DNA of 64,000 nt from Halovenus sp037080055 (GTDB lineage Archaea > Halobacteriota > Halobacteria > Halobacteriales > Haloarculaceae): contig NZ_JBAOJI010000001.1 of the NCBI RefSeq assembly GCF_037080055.1, positions 806,001-870,000 on the forward strand, read 5' to 3'. Numbering within the stretch: the first letter of the stretch is position 1; each line of letters starts with the position of its first letter. Positions 1 through 8,658 of this stretch are shown here, piece after piece. Made by a program: the position numbers and the translations under genes. The notes beneath the pieces were generated by a model. That model ran no database searches. It saw only the letters and a program-made list of their open reading frames with translations, and had not been told where the DNA came from.

Positions 1-198
1 ACCCCGCCGCACAATCGGCGGTACACGCTCGATTTCGCCGACTGCGTCCTCAGATTGCGAGCACGCCAACAGCGTGACAAACTCAACTACTATCTGGAAA
101 TTCCAAAAGCGACGGGCGTCGCGCTCGGCGGCAAAGACAGATATCTCGAAATCGATATCGATCGGGGCGTGGATATCGACCAGACGAGAAACATCTGA
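1..198 (+). CDS. C-terminal end of a hypothetical protein (partial)
   Basis: Frame 1 is open from the first base of the window to a TGA at 196-198, giving 65 residues with no start seen. The visible part is basic first (RLRARQQRDKL) and ends in an acidic tail (YLEIDIDRGVDID). I do not recognise the family. The codon choice (G/C in third positions) fits a real haloarchaeal gene, and the stop lies just before the convergent SDR gene. What the protein does cannot be said from this fragment. Confidence 0.5.
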   Translation, partial: TPPHNRRYTLDFADCVLRLRARQQRDKLNYYLEIPKATGVALGGKDRYLEIDIDRGVDIDQTRNI

Positions 199-217
199 CG
201 CTGTACTCGGCGAGCCG

Positions 218-946
218 TCAGAACTGCATGCCGCCGTTGACGTCGAGGATTTCACCCTGCACGTAGTCGTTTTCGAGCAGATACTCGATGGTGTGTGCGA
301 CCGTTTCGGGCTCGCAGGCGTACTCCGGGAGGTGGGTGTCGACGTTCTCGTGACCACGGAACTCCACTTCCTCCAGATAGGCGAGAATGTCGTCGTTCAT
401 ATCGGTCTCGACTGGCCCTGGTGCAACGGCGTTGACCTGCACGCCCTCTTCGCCGTACTCGCGTGCAAGCGAGCGTGTCAGCCCGTGGAGCCCGGCCTTA
501 CTCGCGGCGTAGCTCGTATCCACCGTGCCAGCGGTCCCTCCAATAGAGGAGACGAAGACGACGTTGCCGTCCGGCTGGAGGTGCTCCATCGCGGCCCGGG
601 TCACGTAGAACGCCCCGGAGAGGTTCGTCTCGATGACTCGCTGCCAGTGCTCGTCGTCCAACTCCGTGAGTCGTGCCGGGTCGGCGATGCCAGCGTTGTT
701 CACGACAGCGTCGAGTCCGCCCAGTGTCTCGACTGTCTCCTCGACCATCTCCTCGACCTGCTCGGAATCGCTCACGTCGGCCTGGACGGCCATCGCTGTG
801 CCACCTTGCTCCTGAATGTTATCGACGACCGATTCGGCAGCGGACTCACTCTCGTTATACCCGACAACGATGTCGTGTTCGGGTGCGAGTGTCTGTGCTG
901 CTGCACGACCGATCCCACGGCTCGCGCCGGTGATGAGGATTCGCAT
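218..946 (-). CDS. Short-chain dehydrogenase/reductase (FabG-like)
   Basis: This 242-residue protein is a classical SDR oxidoreductase that would reduce a keto group or oxidise an alcohol with NAD(P)H in the cytoplasm. The cofactor motif TGASRGIG is at residues 7-14, NNAG at 83-86, and the catalytic serine and Tyr-x-x-x-Lys fall at about S134, Y146 and K150. The closing VNGG segment is typical of FabG-type reductases, and the length is normal for the family. FabG-type SDRs in haloarchaea can serve polyhydroxyalkanoate or fatty-acid metabolism, but nothing next to this gene points to a substrate. It stands alone, followed at its 5' side by the thiM gene on the same strand after a gap of about 70 bases. 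The family call is firm; the substrate is unknown. Confidence 0.9.
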   Translation of the reverse strand: MRILITGASRGIGRAAAQTLAPEHDIVVGYNESESAAESVVDNIQEQGGTAMAVQADVSDSEQVEEMVEETVETLGGLDAVVNNAGIADPARLTELDDEHWQRVIETNLSGAFYVTRAAMEHLQPDGNVVFVSSIGGTAGTVDTSYAASKAGLHGLTRSLAREYGEEGVQVNAVAPGPVETDMNDDILAYLEEVEFRGHENVDTHLPEYACEPETVAHTIEYLLENDYVQGEILDVNGGMQF

Positions 947-1015
947 ATATGCAATTTGTACAACCGACTAATTACCATTCCGGCTGCGGCATTCGCTGAA
1001 AAGATGATTGGCCCG

Positions 1016-1843
1016 CTACTCGCCAGTTTCGAGAACCTGCTCGACGCGACTGTCGGCGTCGTCGTAGTCGGTGTTCCGGAGGCCGGCAACGCTGTCTTTG
1101 AACGCGACGTTGTAGCTGCCCGGGCCGTGGACCTCGCCAAACTCGCCCGCCGCTGCGGCTTCACCGGCGAGGCCAAATGCAACCGTTCCCGCCAGCGCGG
1201 CCTGTTCGGTGTCTTCGATTGCACCGGCGAACGTCGCGACGGAGGCTCCGAGCATGCAGCCAGTACCGACGACGGTCCCCATTCGCGGATGACCCACAGT
1301 GAGTTCGTAGGCCGCATCAGCCGTCGCGACGATATCGGCTTCACCCGAGGCGACGACGACGGTGTCGTACTTCTGTGCGCAGGCGACTGCGGTCGTTGCA
1401 ATGTCGCTGTACTCGCCGACGGATTCGACACCGCGGACTTCGGCGTCGTCGCCCGCGAGCAGCGTGATCTCGCCGTAGTTGCCCTTGATCGCGGCCACGT
1501 CGAGATCGCTGGCCAGTCGGTCGGCCACGCGGTCCCGTGTCGGTGTCGAACCGACGCCGACGGGGTCGACGACGACCGGAACACCCGCCTCGTTCGCGGA
1601 CTCGCCAGCGGCCATCATCGTCGCCTCACCCTCCTCGCTGACCGTGCCCATGTTGAGCAGGCAGGCCTGTGAGGCAGCGACCATATCGCCAACCTCGCGC
1701 TCGTCGTCGGACATCACCGGCAGTCCACCCCAGTGCAGGATGACCTGCGCGACATCGTTGACGGTGACGTTGTTCGTGACGGCGTTGACCAGCGGCGACT
1801 CCTCCGCGACAGCATCGAGACTCTCGGTCAGATCGACAGTCAT
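1016..1843 (-). CDS. thiM: Hydroxyethylthiazole kinase ThiM
   Basis: ThiM phosphorylates 4-methyl-5-(2-hydroxyethyl)thiazole with ATP, the salvage route to the thiazole half of thiamine. The 275-residue length is normal for the family. The ribokinase-like fold shows NxVTNxVTVND near residue 22, VDPVGVGSTPTR around residue 92, GNYGEI around residue 120 and the ATP/anion-hole motif GTGCMLGA near residue 193. The start codon overlaps the stop of thiE by four bases (ATGA, 1840-1843), so the two genes are translationally coupled and their products act in consecutive steps. No riboswitch was recognised upstream of the pair. Confidence 0.95.
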   Translation of the reverse strand: MTVDLTESLDAVAEESPLVNAVTNNVTVNDVAQVILHWGGLPVMSDDEREVGDMVAASQACLLNMGTVSEEGEATMMAAGESANEAGVPVVVDPVGVGSTPTRDRVADRLASDLDVAAIKGNYGEITLLAGDDAEVRGVESVGEYSDIATTAVACAQKYDTVVVASGEADIVATADAAYELTVGHPRMGTVVGTGCMLGASVATFAGAIEDTEQAALAGTVAFGLAGEAAAAGEFGEVHGPGSYNVAFKDSVAGLRNTDYDDADSRVEQVLETGE

Positions 1844-2505
1844 GCTTCGCCCTCCAGTGTGTCTCGACGACGTTTCCCCTGTTCGACCGCCTCGCCGAGT
1901 TCACGAGTGGCCTGTTCGGGGTCGTCTTCCTCCGTGATAGCCGTGATGACCGCCACGCCGTCGGCACCGGCCTCGACAACATCCGGTGCACGCCCCGGCG
2001 TCACTCCGCCAATTCCCACGAAGGGAATATCGACGGCATCGGCAATGTCCTCGACAGTTTCCAGTCCGATACCGTTGTTCTCGTCGTCGACATCCTTCGA
2101 GGCGGTCGTGTAGACCGCACCCACGCCGAGGTAGTCTGCACCGGCCTCCTCGGCCTCGCGGGCCGCCTCAACCGTCGAGACGGAGCGGCCGATGATCGCG
2201 TCGTCGCCGAGTTGCTCCCGTGCAACGGAGATCGGCAGGTCGTCGTCGCCGAGGTGGACGCCGTCGGCATCGGCGGCGAGGGCGATATCGATGCGGTCGT
2301 TGATAATCAGCGGTACGTCGGCCTCCGCCGTGGGTTCGCGGAGAGATTCGGCAACGTCCAGTTGCGTGCGAGCGGTGCTGTGTTTCTCTCGGACCTGCAC
2401 GACATCGACACCGCCGGCGAGAGCAGCATCGACGATCGATTCGGTGCTGCGGCCGGCTGAGAGCCCTTCCTGTGTAACCAGGTACGTATCGAGTGTGAAA
2501 GCCAT
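1840..2505 (-). CDS. thiE: Thiamine-phosphate synthase ThiE
   Basis: ThiE joins hydroxymethylpyrimidine diphosphate to thiazole phosphate to give thiamine monophosphate. The 221-residue TIM barrel has the expected phosphate and substrate motifs: VQVREK near residue 36, INDRIDIALAADADGVHLG near residues 66-84, IIGRSVS, YLGVGAVYTTASK and the phosphate-binding GIGGVTP near residue 165. It is the first gene of a two-gene unit with thiM, and their ends overlap by four bases. Together they form a thiazole salvage and coupling module. The ATG at 2505 starts the conserved protein about 60 bases from the neighbouring riboflavin synthase gene. Confidence 0.95.
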   Translation of the reverse strand: MAFTLDTYLVTQEGLSAGRSTESIVDAALAGGVDVVQVREKHSTARTQLDVAESLREPTAEADVPLIINDRIDIALAADADGVHLGDDDLPISVAREQLGDDAIIGRSVSTVEAAREAEEAGADYLGVGAVYTTASKDVDDENNGIGLETVEDIADAVDIPFVGIGGVTPGRAPDVVEAGADGVAVITAITEEDDPEQATRELGEAVEQGKRRRDTLEGEA

Positions 2506-2563
2506 GCCAACCGCTATGTACCACGGCGATATACCAGTGGCGAATTTTCGAGACGAGCGCGAT

Positions 2564-3154
2564 CTACTCGGTATAGCCTTCGGTGAGACTCTCGACGTAC
2601 TTGGCGATCACGTCGACTTCGAGATGGACCGGATTACCGACGGACTTCTCCGACAGCGTCGTGATGTTGTAGGTTTCGGGGATGATCGCCACTGCGAACT
2701 TCTCGCCGTCCTGGGCGGCGACGGTCAGACTAATGCCGTCGACGGTAATCGAACCCTTGTCGACGACGTAGGGCGCGAGGTCTTCGGGCAACTCGAAAGT
2801 GAACTCCCAGTCGTCACCGAGTTGTTCGATCTCTGTCACCGTGGCTGTCGAGTCCACGTGGCCCTGGACGAAGTGGCCGTCGAAGCGGCCGTCGGCAGGT
2901 AGTGCGCGTTCGAGGTTGACAACATCGCCGACTTCGAGTTCGCCCAGATAGGTCTTCTCTAGTGTTTCCGTCGCGGTGAACACCTCGAAGGAACGCTCGT
3001 CGAACTCCTCGACGGTGAGACAGGCACCGCTGACGCTAATCGATTGTCCAACCGTTAGCCCGTCGAAGGTCGTCGAAAGTGTGAGTCGCTTTCCCTCCGC
3101 CGTCTCTTCGATATCGAGAACCTCGCCGGTCTCCTCGACGATTCCAGTAAACAT
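2564..3154 (-). CDS. ribE: Riboflavin synthase, alpha-chain (bacterial) type
   Basis: This enzyme dismutates two 6,7-dimethyl-8-ribityllumazine molecules to riboflavin plus the pyrimidinedione. The 196 residues hold two similar lumazine-binding barrels. The N-terminal MFTGIVEE is the hallmark start of the family, followed by GACLTV (about residue 44) and GHFVQGHVD (about 93-101), and the second barrel repeats the pattern with KGSITVDGISLTV (about 138-150). The trimer-forming C-terminus is short, as is usual. This is the bacterial-type enzyme, unrelated to the lumazine-synthase-like riboflavin synthase of methanogens, and it is the form carried by haloarchaea. It stands as a single gene between thiE and the helicase gene. 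Confidence 0.95.
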   Translation of the reverse strand: MFTGIVEETGEVLDIEETAEGKRLTLSTTFDGLTVGQSISVSGACLTVEEFDERSFEVFTATETLEKTYLGELEVGDVVNLERALPADGRFDGHFVQGHVDSTATVTEIEQLGDDWEFTFELPEDLAPYVVDKGSITVDGISLTVAAQDGEKFAVAIIPETYNITTLSEKSVGNPVHLEVDVIAKYVESLTEGYTE

Positions 3155-3207
3155 ACGAGTGAGTTGGCCGCAACGGGCGAAAAGCTGACGGTCCGGTCGA
3201 TTCGGTG

Positions 3208-5052
3208 CTACTGCGTCGGGGTCGGCGCGTCCTGAATCTCGTCGATCTGTTCTTCGAGACTCTTCTCGCTCAGTTCGTTGTGCAGCAACACGTCGACCGG
3301 CAGCGTCGGCGCGCCGTCGACGAGATTTTCGAGGATGACCAGCCGTTCGCGGGCCCGGGACATCCCGACGTAGAAGACACGGCGTTCGTTGTCGGTCAGC
3401 ATCGGGACGGGGCTGGTGTGTTTGGTGAACTGCTGGGACTCCGGAATCTCCTCGTCGGACTGCTCGACAGTTGCAGCCATCTGCTCGACGACCTTCTCGG
3501 TGAGATCCGTGCCGACGAAGACGTGGTCGGCCTCACGACCCTTCGCGGAGTGGATCGTGCCGAGTCGGACGCGGTTGTACTGCATCCCCTGATACGGGCC
3601 GTTGAAGTAGGCGTCGACGCTGCGTTCCTGGAAACTCGTCACCTTCCGGAGCATGTCCGCGGCCGCCGGCGGGTCCGGCGCGAACGGCGCGTGGTCCCGA
3701 ACGATCTCGGGGTCGACATCGAGATTGGTCAGGTCGTCCACGCCGGATTCCTCTTCCATCTCGTCGAGTTCGTCGAAGAAGTCGTCGCGTTCGCCGGTGC
3801 CGAACGCAGAGTCGGCGAGCATGTCGGCGAGTCGGCGGGCCTGCAGACCAGTCAGCGGTTCGTCGGCGGCCAGCGCTTCGACCCCCTCGACGTACTGGGT
3901 GAGCCGGTCGGTCCACATCCGCTGGTCAGTCAGGCAACTGAACGGGATCCCCTCGTCGATGAACTCGTCGATAAACTGGAACATCTGGTAGCGAGCGCGG
4001 AACAGGACCATCACCGTCTCGTCGGTCTCCTCGACGGTCCCGCGGACCTCCCGAGAGAGATCCAGCATCGAACGGTTGGTCAGCGCCTCGACTTTTCCGC
4101 CCTCTTTTCGAGGTTCGAGGTCTTTCTCCTGTCGTTTGTCGATGTGACTGACCTCCTGGTTGACGACGTTGAGGATCCGGGAGGGCAGGCGGTAGGAGTT
4201 CGGCAGCACCTCGTCGATGTCGACATCCTCTTCGAGCAGCAGATCGGGGTCGGCACCCTGCCAGGCATAGACGACCTGGTCGTCGTCGCCCGCGATCAGC
4301 ACGCGGTCCATGTGCGGCCGCCACTCGGAGTAGACCTGGTACTGCAGCGTCGTGATATCCTGAAACTCGTCGATGATGAGGTAGTCGACGCTCGGAAGCA
4401 GCGAACGCTGGTGGACGCGTTCGAGCATGTCTGCGAAGCCGACGACATCGTTCGAGCCTTTCCAGTTGCGCCAGGCGCGGATCGCTTCGGGAATGTCGAG
4501 GCGGTCGTCGTCGCTGGGCCACGTCGGCGTGTACTTGTTGCCGGTCTGTGCGTTGTCGTCGATTTCGGGCGGCAGACGGACCTCCTCTTCGTCCCACTGG
4601 AAGGGAACGTCATACCAGTCACCAACGTCACGACAGGTCCGCTGAAGCCACTGGCTGGTGGCGATGACCTTGTTGCCAAGTGTCGTCGAGCGGGCCGACC
4701 GGCGGCGCGAGCCCTCGTACTCGTCTTCGAATTCCATACCGAAGTCCTCACAGAACTCCTCTTTGTCAGATTCACCGACGACATCGCTCCGCGAGAGATT
4801 CAACAGATCGTACGCTTTCGCGTGCATCGTGCTGACGTTTCCCCGGAGTGCTCGGGGAGTCGTGTCGAGTCGCTCGGCCAGTCGTTCGCGAATCTCTGCC
4901 GCGGCCGCTCGCGTATAGGAGACGACGAGAATATCGCGGACCTCCAAGTCGTCGTTAGATTCGATCAGTTCCTCGACCCTGTCGAGGAGGGCTGTCGTTT
5001 TCCCGCTCCCGGGCCCCCCGAACAGTCGGACGACTTCCGTGTCGTTGGTCAT
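3208..5052 (-). CDS. UvrD/PcrA-like superfamily 1 DNA helicase
   Basis: This 614-residue protein belongs to the UvrD/Rep superfamily 1A of 3'-5' DNA translocases and probably works in DNA repair or removal of bound proteins from DNA. Walker A is GGPGSGKT at residues 12-19, with aromatic/Q-type context before it. Motif Ia lies near VVSYTRAAA, Walker B is IIDEFQDIT near residue 240, motif III is AGDDDQVVYAWQGAD, motif V is TIHSAKGREADHVF near residue 507 and motif VI is YVGMSRARERL near residue 563. The 1B/2B insertions are shorter than in bacterial UvrD. The TTG/ATG-rich opposite strand gives a long open frame, which is a shadow. It is a single gene with its own A/T-rich promoter region just before 5060. 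Confidence 0.92.
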   Translation of the reverse strand: MTNDTEVVRLFGGPGSGKTTALLDRVEELIESNDDLEVRDILVVSYTRAAAAEIRERLAERLDTTPRALRGNVSTMHAKAYDLLNLSRSDVVGESDKEEFCEDFGMEFEDEYEGSRRRSARSTTLGNKVIATSQWLQRTCRDVGDWYDVPFQWDEEEVRLPPEIDDNAQTGNKYTPTWPSDDDRLDIPEAIRAWRNWKGSNDVVGFADMLERVHQRSLLPSVDYLIIDEFQDITTLQYQVYSEWRPHMDRVLIAGDDDQVVYAWQGADPDLLLEEDVDIDEVLPNSYRLPSRILNVVNQEVSHIDKRQEKDLEPRKEGGKVEALTNRSMLDLSREVRGTVEETDETVMVLFRARYQMFQFIDEFIDEGIPFSCLTDQRMWTDRLTQYVEGVEALAADEPLTGLQARRLADMLADSAFGTGERDDFFDELDEMEEESGVDDLTNLDVDPEIVRDHAPFAPDPPAAADMLRKVTSFQERSVDAYFNGPYQGMQYNRVRLGTIHSAKGREADHVFVGTDLTEKVVEQMAATVEQSDEEIPESQQFTKHTSPVPMLTDNERRVFYVGMSRARERLVILENLVDGAPTLPVDVLLHNELSEKSLEEQIDEIQDAPTPTQ

Positions 5053-5102
5053 TAGACATTAAATGACGCCCGGGGTTCATAAACGACGCGACTCGGTTTT
5101 TA

Positions 5103-5399
5103 TTATCGATAGAGCGAGAGATACAGCATACTGAAGCCGATGATGAAGGGGATGGTTTCGACCATCTGGAAAAAGAGGAGGATGAGTTCCTCGGCGTCGG
5201 CCCCAAGCTGTGTGATCACGCTGCTGATGGCAACCCCCATGCTGATGAATGCGAATCCAACGAAGGCATACTGAAGTCGTTCAGTTTGCTTCTGTTGATA
5301 CGCCTGAAAACTGATCAACGTGATTCCGAGGGTCAACCCAAACACTGCGAATCGCATCAGTGTGAGTACAATCCTCACAATCGGCTCGACATCGACCAT
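5103..5399 (-). CDS. Small membrane protein, DUF7521-like
   Basis: This 98-residue protein has three predicted membrane segments at about residues 9-32, 43-64 and 74-95, with a short charged loop (QQKQTERLQ) between the first two. I place it with the haloarchaeal DUF7521 small membrane proteins, which are often encoded beside a winged-helix regulator, as here. An A/T-rich box (about 5428-5434) lies some 30 bases before the ATG, so it may have its own leaderless promoter as well as read-through from the wHTH gene 48 bases upstream. The function is unknown. The family assignment is from memory of sequence pattern and context. Confidence 0.6.
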   Translation of the reverse strand: MVDVEPIVRIVLTLMRFAVFGLTLGITLISFQAYQQKQTERLQYAFVGFAFISMGVAISSVITQLGADAEELILLFFQMVETIPFIIGFSMLYLSLYR

Positions 5400-5447
5400 C
5401 GATTCAGCGATACTACAGCTAGGGGTCTAATAAACGTGACTACTACG

Positions 5448-5795
5448 TTATTCGGCGCCCAGATCGTCCCACAGTTGGCTGAACCGATCGGGGAGATTCT
5501 CCTCGCGATAGATGCGAACTTTGTACTCGTCGTCTTCGAGCGTGATGACGGTGCTCTCGAAGTTCGACTGGTAGACCTTGTAGTGGTTGCCGTCGTCGGC
5601 GACGAGCGTCTCGTCGGTTATGAGGTCGTACTCGTCGAGCATCTCGATTCGGCGGTAGACGGTCGGAAGCGAGAGATCACACTCCTCGGCCAGCGCCTTG
5701 GCCGATTTCGGTTCCCGACTGATCGCCGCCAGCACCTCCCGCGCGTGCTGGTCGCCGATCGTATCTAGGATGTCTTCGATACTGCGGTCGTCCAC
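5448..5795 (-). CDS. Winged helix-turn-helix transcriptional regulator
   Basis: This 115-residue protein carries an ArsR-like winged helix: the segment IGDQHAREVLAAISREPKSA, then the recognition helix ALAEECDLSLPTVYRRIEML, then a beta wing (DEYDLITDETL). The C-terminal part is acidic and probably mediates dimerisation. I chose the GTG at 5793-5795 rather than the TTG at 5808-5810. An A/T box lies at 5821-5826, which places transcription start close to this GTG in the leaderless mode common in haloarchaea and would leave the TTG untranscribed. It likely controls itself and the adjacent small membrane protein. The target signal is unknown. Confidence 0.8.
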   Translation of the reverse strand: MDDRSIEDILDTIGDQHAREVLAAISREPKSAKALAEECDLSLPTVYRRIEMLDEYDLITDETLVADDGNHYKVYQSNFESTVITLEDDEYKVRIYREENLPDRFSQLWDDLGAE

Positions 5796-5819
5796 GTTCC
5801 TACCAATCAAACCGGACGG

Positions 5820-5827
5820 CTATAAGC
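5820..5827 (-). promoter_or_regulatory. TATA-like box of the wHTH gene
   Basis: Read on the minus strand this is GCTTATAG. It lies 25-32 bases before the GTG at 5795, the spacing expected for a leaderless archaeal transcript, and it decides the start codon chosen for that gene. Confidence 0.5.
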
Positions 5828-5920
5828 GTTATTACAGGCTCCCACTCGGGTGAGGAGCGGCCCCATACGGAGCGTAAACGACCGTCTTCGGACCACCGTC
5901 GCTAGCTCGAACTAACCGGG

Positions 5921-7456
5921 CTAGTCCGCCCGGAGCCGGTCGAAGTACAGCGCCGACTTCTCTTCGGGAGCCTGAGAGGTCACCGCCGAGAGACCGACCG
6001 TGACGACCAGTCCCACGAGCATGCAGTAAATCGAGATTCCCCAACCGAAGTAACTCCCCGCGAACACTCTGACCCCAGCGATTCCCGTTTCGGGCAACAT
6101 GTTGAACGCGAGGTAGACGAGTTGCGGAAGCAGGATCCCGGCGGCGATTCCCCGCCGTGTCGTCTGTCGCCAGTACAGCGCGACGAGAACGGGAATCGTC
6201 AGTTGTGCGAACCCACCGAATGCGAGGTCGCCGATTTCGACCAGCAGTGAGCCGACCGATCCCGCACCGAACGCGCCGACTTCCTCGATCCAGATGCTCG
6301 CTGCGAGCGCGAGAAAGGCGAACACGCCGACACCGATCCGCCCGAGCAGATCCTCACGCCGCTGTGAGAGTCCGTCGTCGACGAGCGGCCGATAGACGTC
6401 CCGCGTGAAATACGACGACCCGGACAACAGCATCGAATCTGACGAGGACATCATCGCGGCCACTGCACCGGCGATGACCAGTGCCGCGAACCACGCCGGC
6501 GCGAACTCGTTGAGCACGACCGGAAGGATCGATTGGCCAGCACCGACGTTGGCTTCGAGTCCCAGCCCCTTCGCCCACGTCCCGAGCAGAAAGGCCGGCA
6601 CGAAAAGCAGCACGACGATCAGCGGCCACAGCGCGAAGGAGCGTTTGAGGACCGTCTCAGACGACGCCGCGAAAAATCGCTGGTTGACCTGCGGGAACAT
6701 CGCGACACCGAAGCCGATCGAGATGGCGAAGGTGAGCATCCGCGAAGGGGTATAGAAGTCGCTCCCGAGCGCGAGAAACTCGGGGCTCGTCGCTTCGAGT
6801 CCGGCGTTGATCGTCGAGATCCCGCCGTCGACGGAGACGAGCACCCACAGCAGGGCGGTCCACACCATAACCAGCATGAACGCGCCCTGTAGGGTGTCAG
6901 TCCAGGCGATCCCGCGCATGCCTGCCAGCGTCACGTAGATGATCATGAACACCGTGATGAGCGTTGCACCGAACCAAAAGGGGACCGCGCCGTCGGTGAG
7001 TGAGGCGAGTGCCCCGCCAGCCCCGATCTGTTGGAGCATGATGTACGGGAACAACCAGAACAGTGAAATCCCGGCAACGAGCGCCCGCAACCGGCGTGAG
7101 CCAAATCGGTCGCCGAGCATCTCGCCGAGGGTGACGTAGCCGTACTGCTGGCCGAGTAGCCACTGTTTGTAGCCGACGAAGTACCACAGTAACGCGAAGA
7201 TGACTCCGTCCATCAGCCCCATGACGAGGATCCACTCCGGTCCGAACGCGTAGGCGTTGTCGGGGCCGCCGAAGAAGGTGAACGCCGAGAGCAACGTCGC
7301 GAACACAGTGAAGATGAGAACGACAGTACCGAACGACCTGCTCGCCAGATAGAAGTCCTCGGCGGTCCGTTCGGTTGCGCGGTAGGCGATCAGGCCGATG
7401 GCCAGCGCGAGGATCAGATAGCCGACGATGATTGCGATCTGGAGGGTCGCACTCAC
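5921..7456 (-). CDS. Sodium:solute symporter (SSF family)
   Basis: This 511-residue integral membrane protein has about 13 membrane segments and belongs to the SSF family, whose members bring in a solute together with sodium. The first helices contain the family start pattern ending ATERTAEDFYLASRSFG, a typical LeuT-fold N-terminus. The region around PQVNQRFFAASSE is the conserved mid-protein SSF signature, and SSSDSMLLSGSSYFTRDVYRP (about residues 340-360) matches the sodium-site helix with its run of serines. The start overlaps the stop of the DUF3311 gene by four bases, a pairing common for PanF-like members. The substrate cannot be told; short organic acids or pantothenate-like solutes are possible. 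Confidence 0.88.
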   Translation of the reverse strand: MSATLQIAIIVGYLILALAIGLIAYRATERTAEDFYLASRSFGTVVLIFTVFATLLSAFTFFGGPDNAYAFGPEWILVMGLMDGVIFALLWYFVGYKQWLLGQQYGYVTLGEMLGDRFGSRRLRALVAGISLFWLFPYIMLQQIGAGGALASLTDGAVPFWFGATLITVFMIIYVTLAGMRGIAWTDTLQGAFMLVMVWTALLWVLVSVDGGISTINAGLEATSPEFLALGSDFYTPSRMLTFAISIGFGVAMFPQVNQRFFAASSETVLKRSFALWPLIVVLLFVPAFLLGTWAKGLGLEANVGAGQSILPVVLNEFAPAWFAALVIAGAVAAMMSSSDSMLLSGSSYFTRDVYRPLVDDGLSQRREDLLGRIGVGVFAFLALAASIWIEEVGAFGAGSVGSLLVEIGDLAFGGFAQLTIPVLVALYWRQTTRRGIAAGILLPQLVYLAFNMLPETGIAGVRVFAGSYFGWGISIYCMLVGLVVTVGLSAVTSQAPEEKSALYFDRLRAD

Positions 7457-7689
7457 GGTCGATCACCCCCGCTGTGTGTGACGATTCCGAGCCCCCACGC
7501 TCGCCGCGTAAAGAGCCAGAAGACGAACGATGCGAGGATCATCCAGCCGATATGCCACCAGAGCCACACGGGTAATCCGAACACCAGCAGGTCACTGCCC
7601 CAGAGAAACCACGGAATCGCGAAGACGGGCAGTGAAGCCAGCGCGGCGATCCAACCGACTCGTTCAATTGTCGAGACGTGCGAATCCAC
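7453..7689 (-). CDS. DUF3311 small membrane subunit of the symporter
   Basis: This protein of 78 residues has two membrane segments (about IAALASLPVFAIPWFLW and LPVWLWWHIGWMILASFVFWL) and is a DUF3311 protein, a family usually encoded just before an SSF symporter. I start it at the GTG at 7687-7689. A minus-strand box CAATATTTAAG at 7715-7725 lies 26-36 bases ahead and fits a leaderless transcript, whereas the next upstream GTG (7737) would lie before that box. The stop overlaps the symporter start by four bases, so the two proteins are probably made in a fixed ratio and work together. Confidence 0.8.
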   Translation of the reverse strand: MDSHVSTIERVGWIAALASLPVFAIPWFLWGSDLLVFGLPVWLWWHIGWMILASFVFWLFTRRAWGLGIVTHSGGDRP

Positions 7690-7812
7690 TGGTAACAGTT
7701 CGATCAGCTGCTCTCTTAAATATTGAGCCGAATTCACTCGTTCGCTGGTTGGGCGAGATCACCAGCACAGAAACACAAAGGTATATTCACGCCTGAGAGC
7801 TAGGAAGATACA

Positions 7813-8256
7813 ATGGTTGGCGTCGACGATCTCGATACTTACAGACAACACAACGACATCGAGCCGGACGACCCAGCACCCCGAGAACCGAAGGGTGAAC
7901 CCCACCGGCAGACTGAAGACTTCGATATCTGGCTGTTCGATGCGGAGGCGTCGGCGACGATTCCGGACACCTACGTCGTGGCGCGTGACCCCGAACCGCT
8001 GGATTTCCGCATGTGGGTCTTCGCCGGCAAGGACGACGATTGCTATTTCATCATGCGCGCCTCCCACAAGTACGGCGAGGACGAAGTCGTCGAGGGCAGT
8101 CGAGACGACTGCTGTGAGGTCCTCATGGACGGCCAGTCGCTCAAGGGCCGGCACTGCCCCGCCGAAGTCGAAGCCGTCGTCTCGGAGCTAGTCGGCACCG
8201 ACATCATCATGCCACAGACCCGCTCGACCGGACAGGACGGCCCGATCGACTACTGA
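7813..8256 (+). CDS. Hypothetical acidic protein
   Basis: This 147-residue soluble protein is very acidic, as expected of a haloarchaeal cytoplasmic protein. It has a middle beta-rich part (DIWLFDAEASATIPDTYVV, then DFRMWVFAGKDDDCYFIMRAS) and a paired cysteine in DDCCEVL near residue 98, plus a third in GRHCPAE near residue 113. No signal peptide or membrane segment is present. A TATA-like box (GTATATT, 7781-7787) lies about 28 bases before the ATG, so the transcript is probably leaderless. I do not recognise a characterised family. It looks like a conserved haloarchaeal gene of unknown role. Confidence 0.75.
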   Translation: MVGVDDLDTYRQHNDIEPDDPAPREPKGEPHRQTEDFDIWLFDAEASATIPDTYVVARDPEPLDFRMWVFAGKDDDCYFIMRASHKYGEDEVVEGSRDDCCEVLMDGQSLKGRHCPAEVEAVVSELVGTDIIMPQTRSTGQDGPIDY

Positions 8257-8343
8257 CGGCCGAGAAATTGTCCTAATCACTGTAGCCGACAGCCGGGGCT
8301 ACCTGGTTACGAACTGAAGCCGAAAACGGAGGATTCGCGTAGT

Positions 8344-8529
8344 TTAGCGGCTTGCTACGGGCGACCAGCCACAGACTGTACAGGTTGTCGCGTCCGTCTC
8401 GTGAAGTCCCCCACAGTCGGGGCACTGTTTTTTGTTATAGTTGTCTTCCCATCCCGCATCACTAGTTTCGTAGCCACGCTGCGAGAGGAACTCGTCGAAC
8501 ACATCTTCTTCAGCCTGAGACTGGGCCAT
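8344..8529 (-). CDS. HVO_0416-type small zinc finger protein
   Basis: This 61-residue protein has an N-terminal helix (EEDVFDEFLSQRGYET) followed by a CPxCG zinc ribbon: CPDCG at residues 36-40 and CTVCGW at 50-55. Haloarchaea encode many such single-domain zinc finger micro-proteins, and this pattern is that of the HVO_0416 family. The ATG at 8527-8529 is chosen over longer in-frame starts because a minus-strand TATATAC box at about 8553-8561 sits 25-30 bases upstream, and because the family begins with this helix. It may bind nucleic acid or a protein partner; its role is not known. Confidence 0.8.
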   Translation of the reverse strand: MAQSQAEEDVFDEFLSQRGYETSDAGWEDNYNKKQCPDCGGLHETDATTCTVCGWSPVASR

Positions 8530-8658
8530 ACATGACATGGTATGACACACCAGTATATATGTTTGGTGGTACTGGCCCGTGTTGCCACCTACCATAACAA
8601 AGCTGGACAGAGCCGTCAGTATGCGGACGGAGATCCGACGCAAAAGCGCAACCAACCG

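Noticed and set aside
3205..5055. Long open frame antisense to the UvrD-like helicase
   Set aside because: It covers the helicase gene exactly, has no family motif, and is the usual shadow frame of high-GC haloarchaeal genes.
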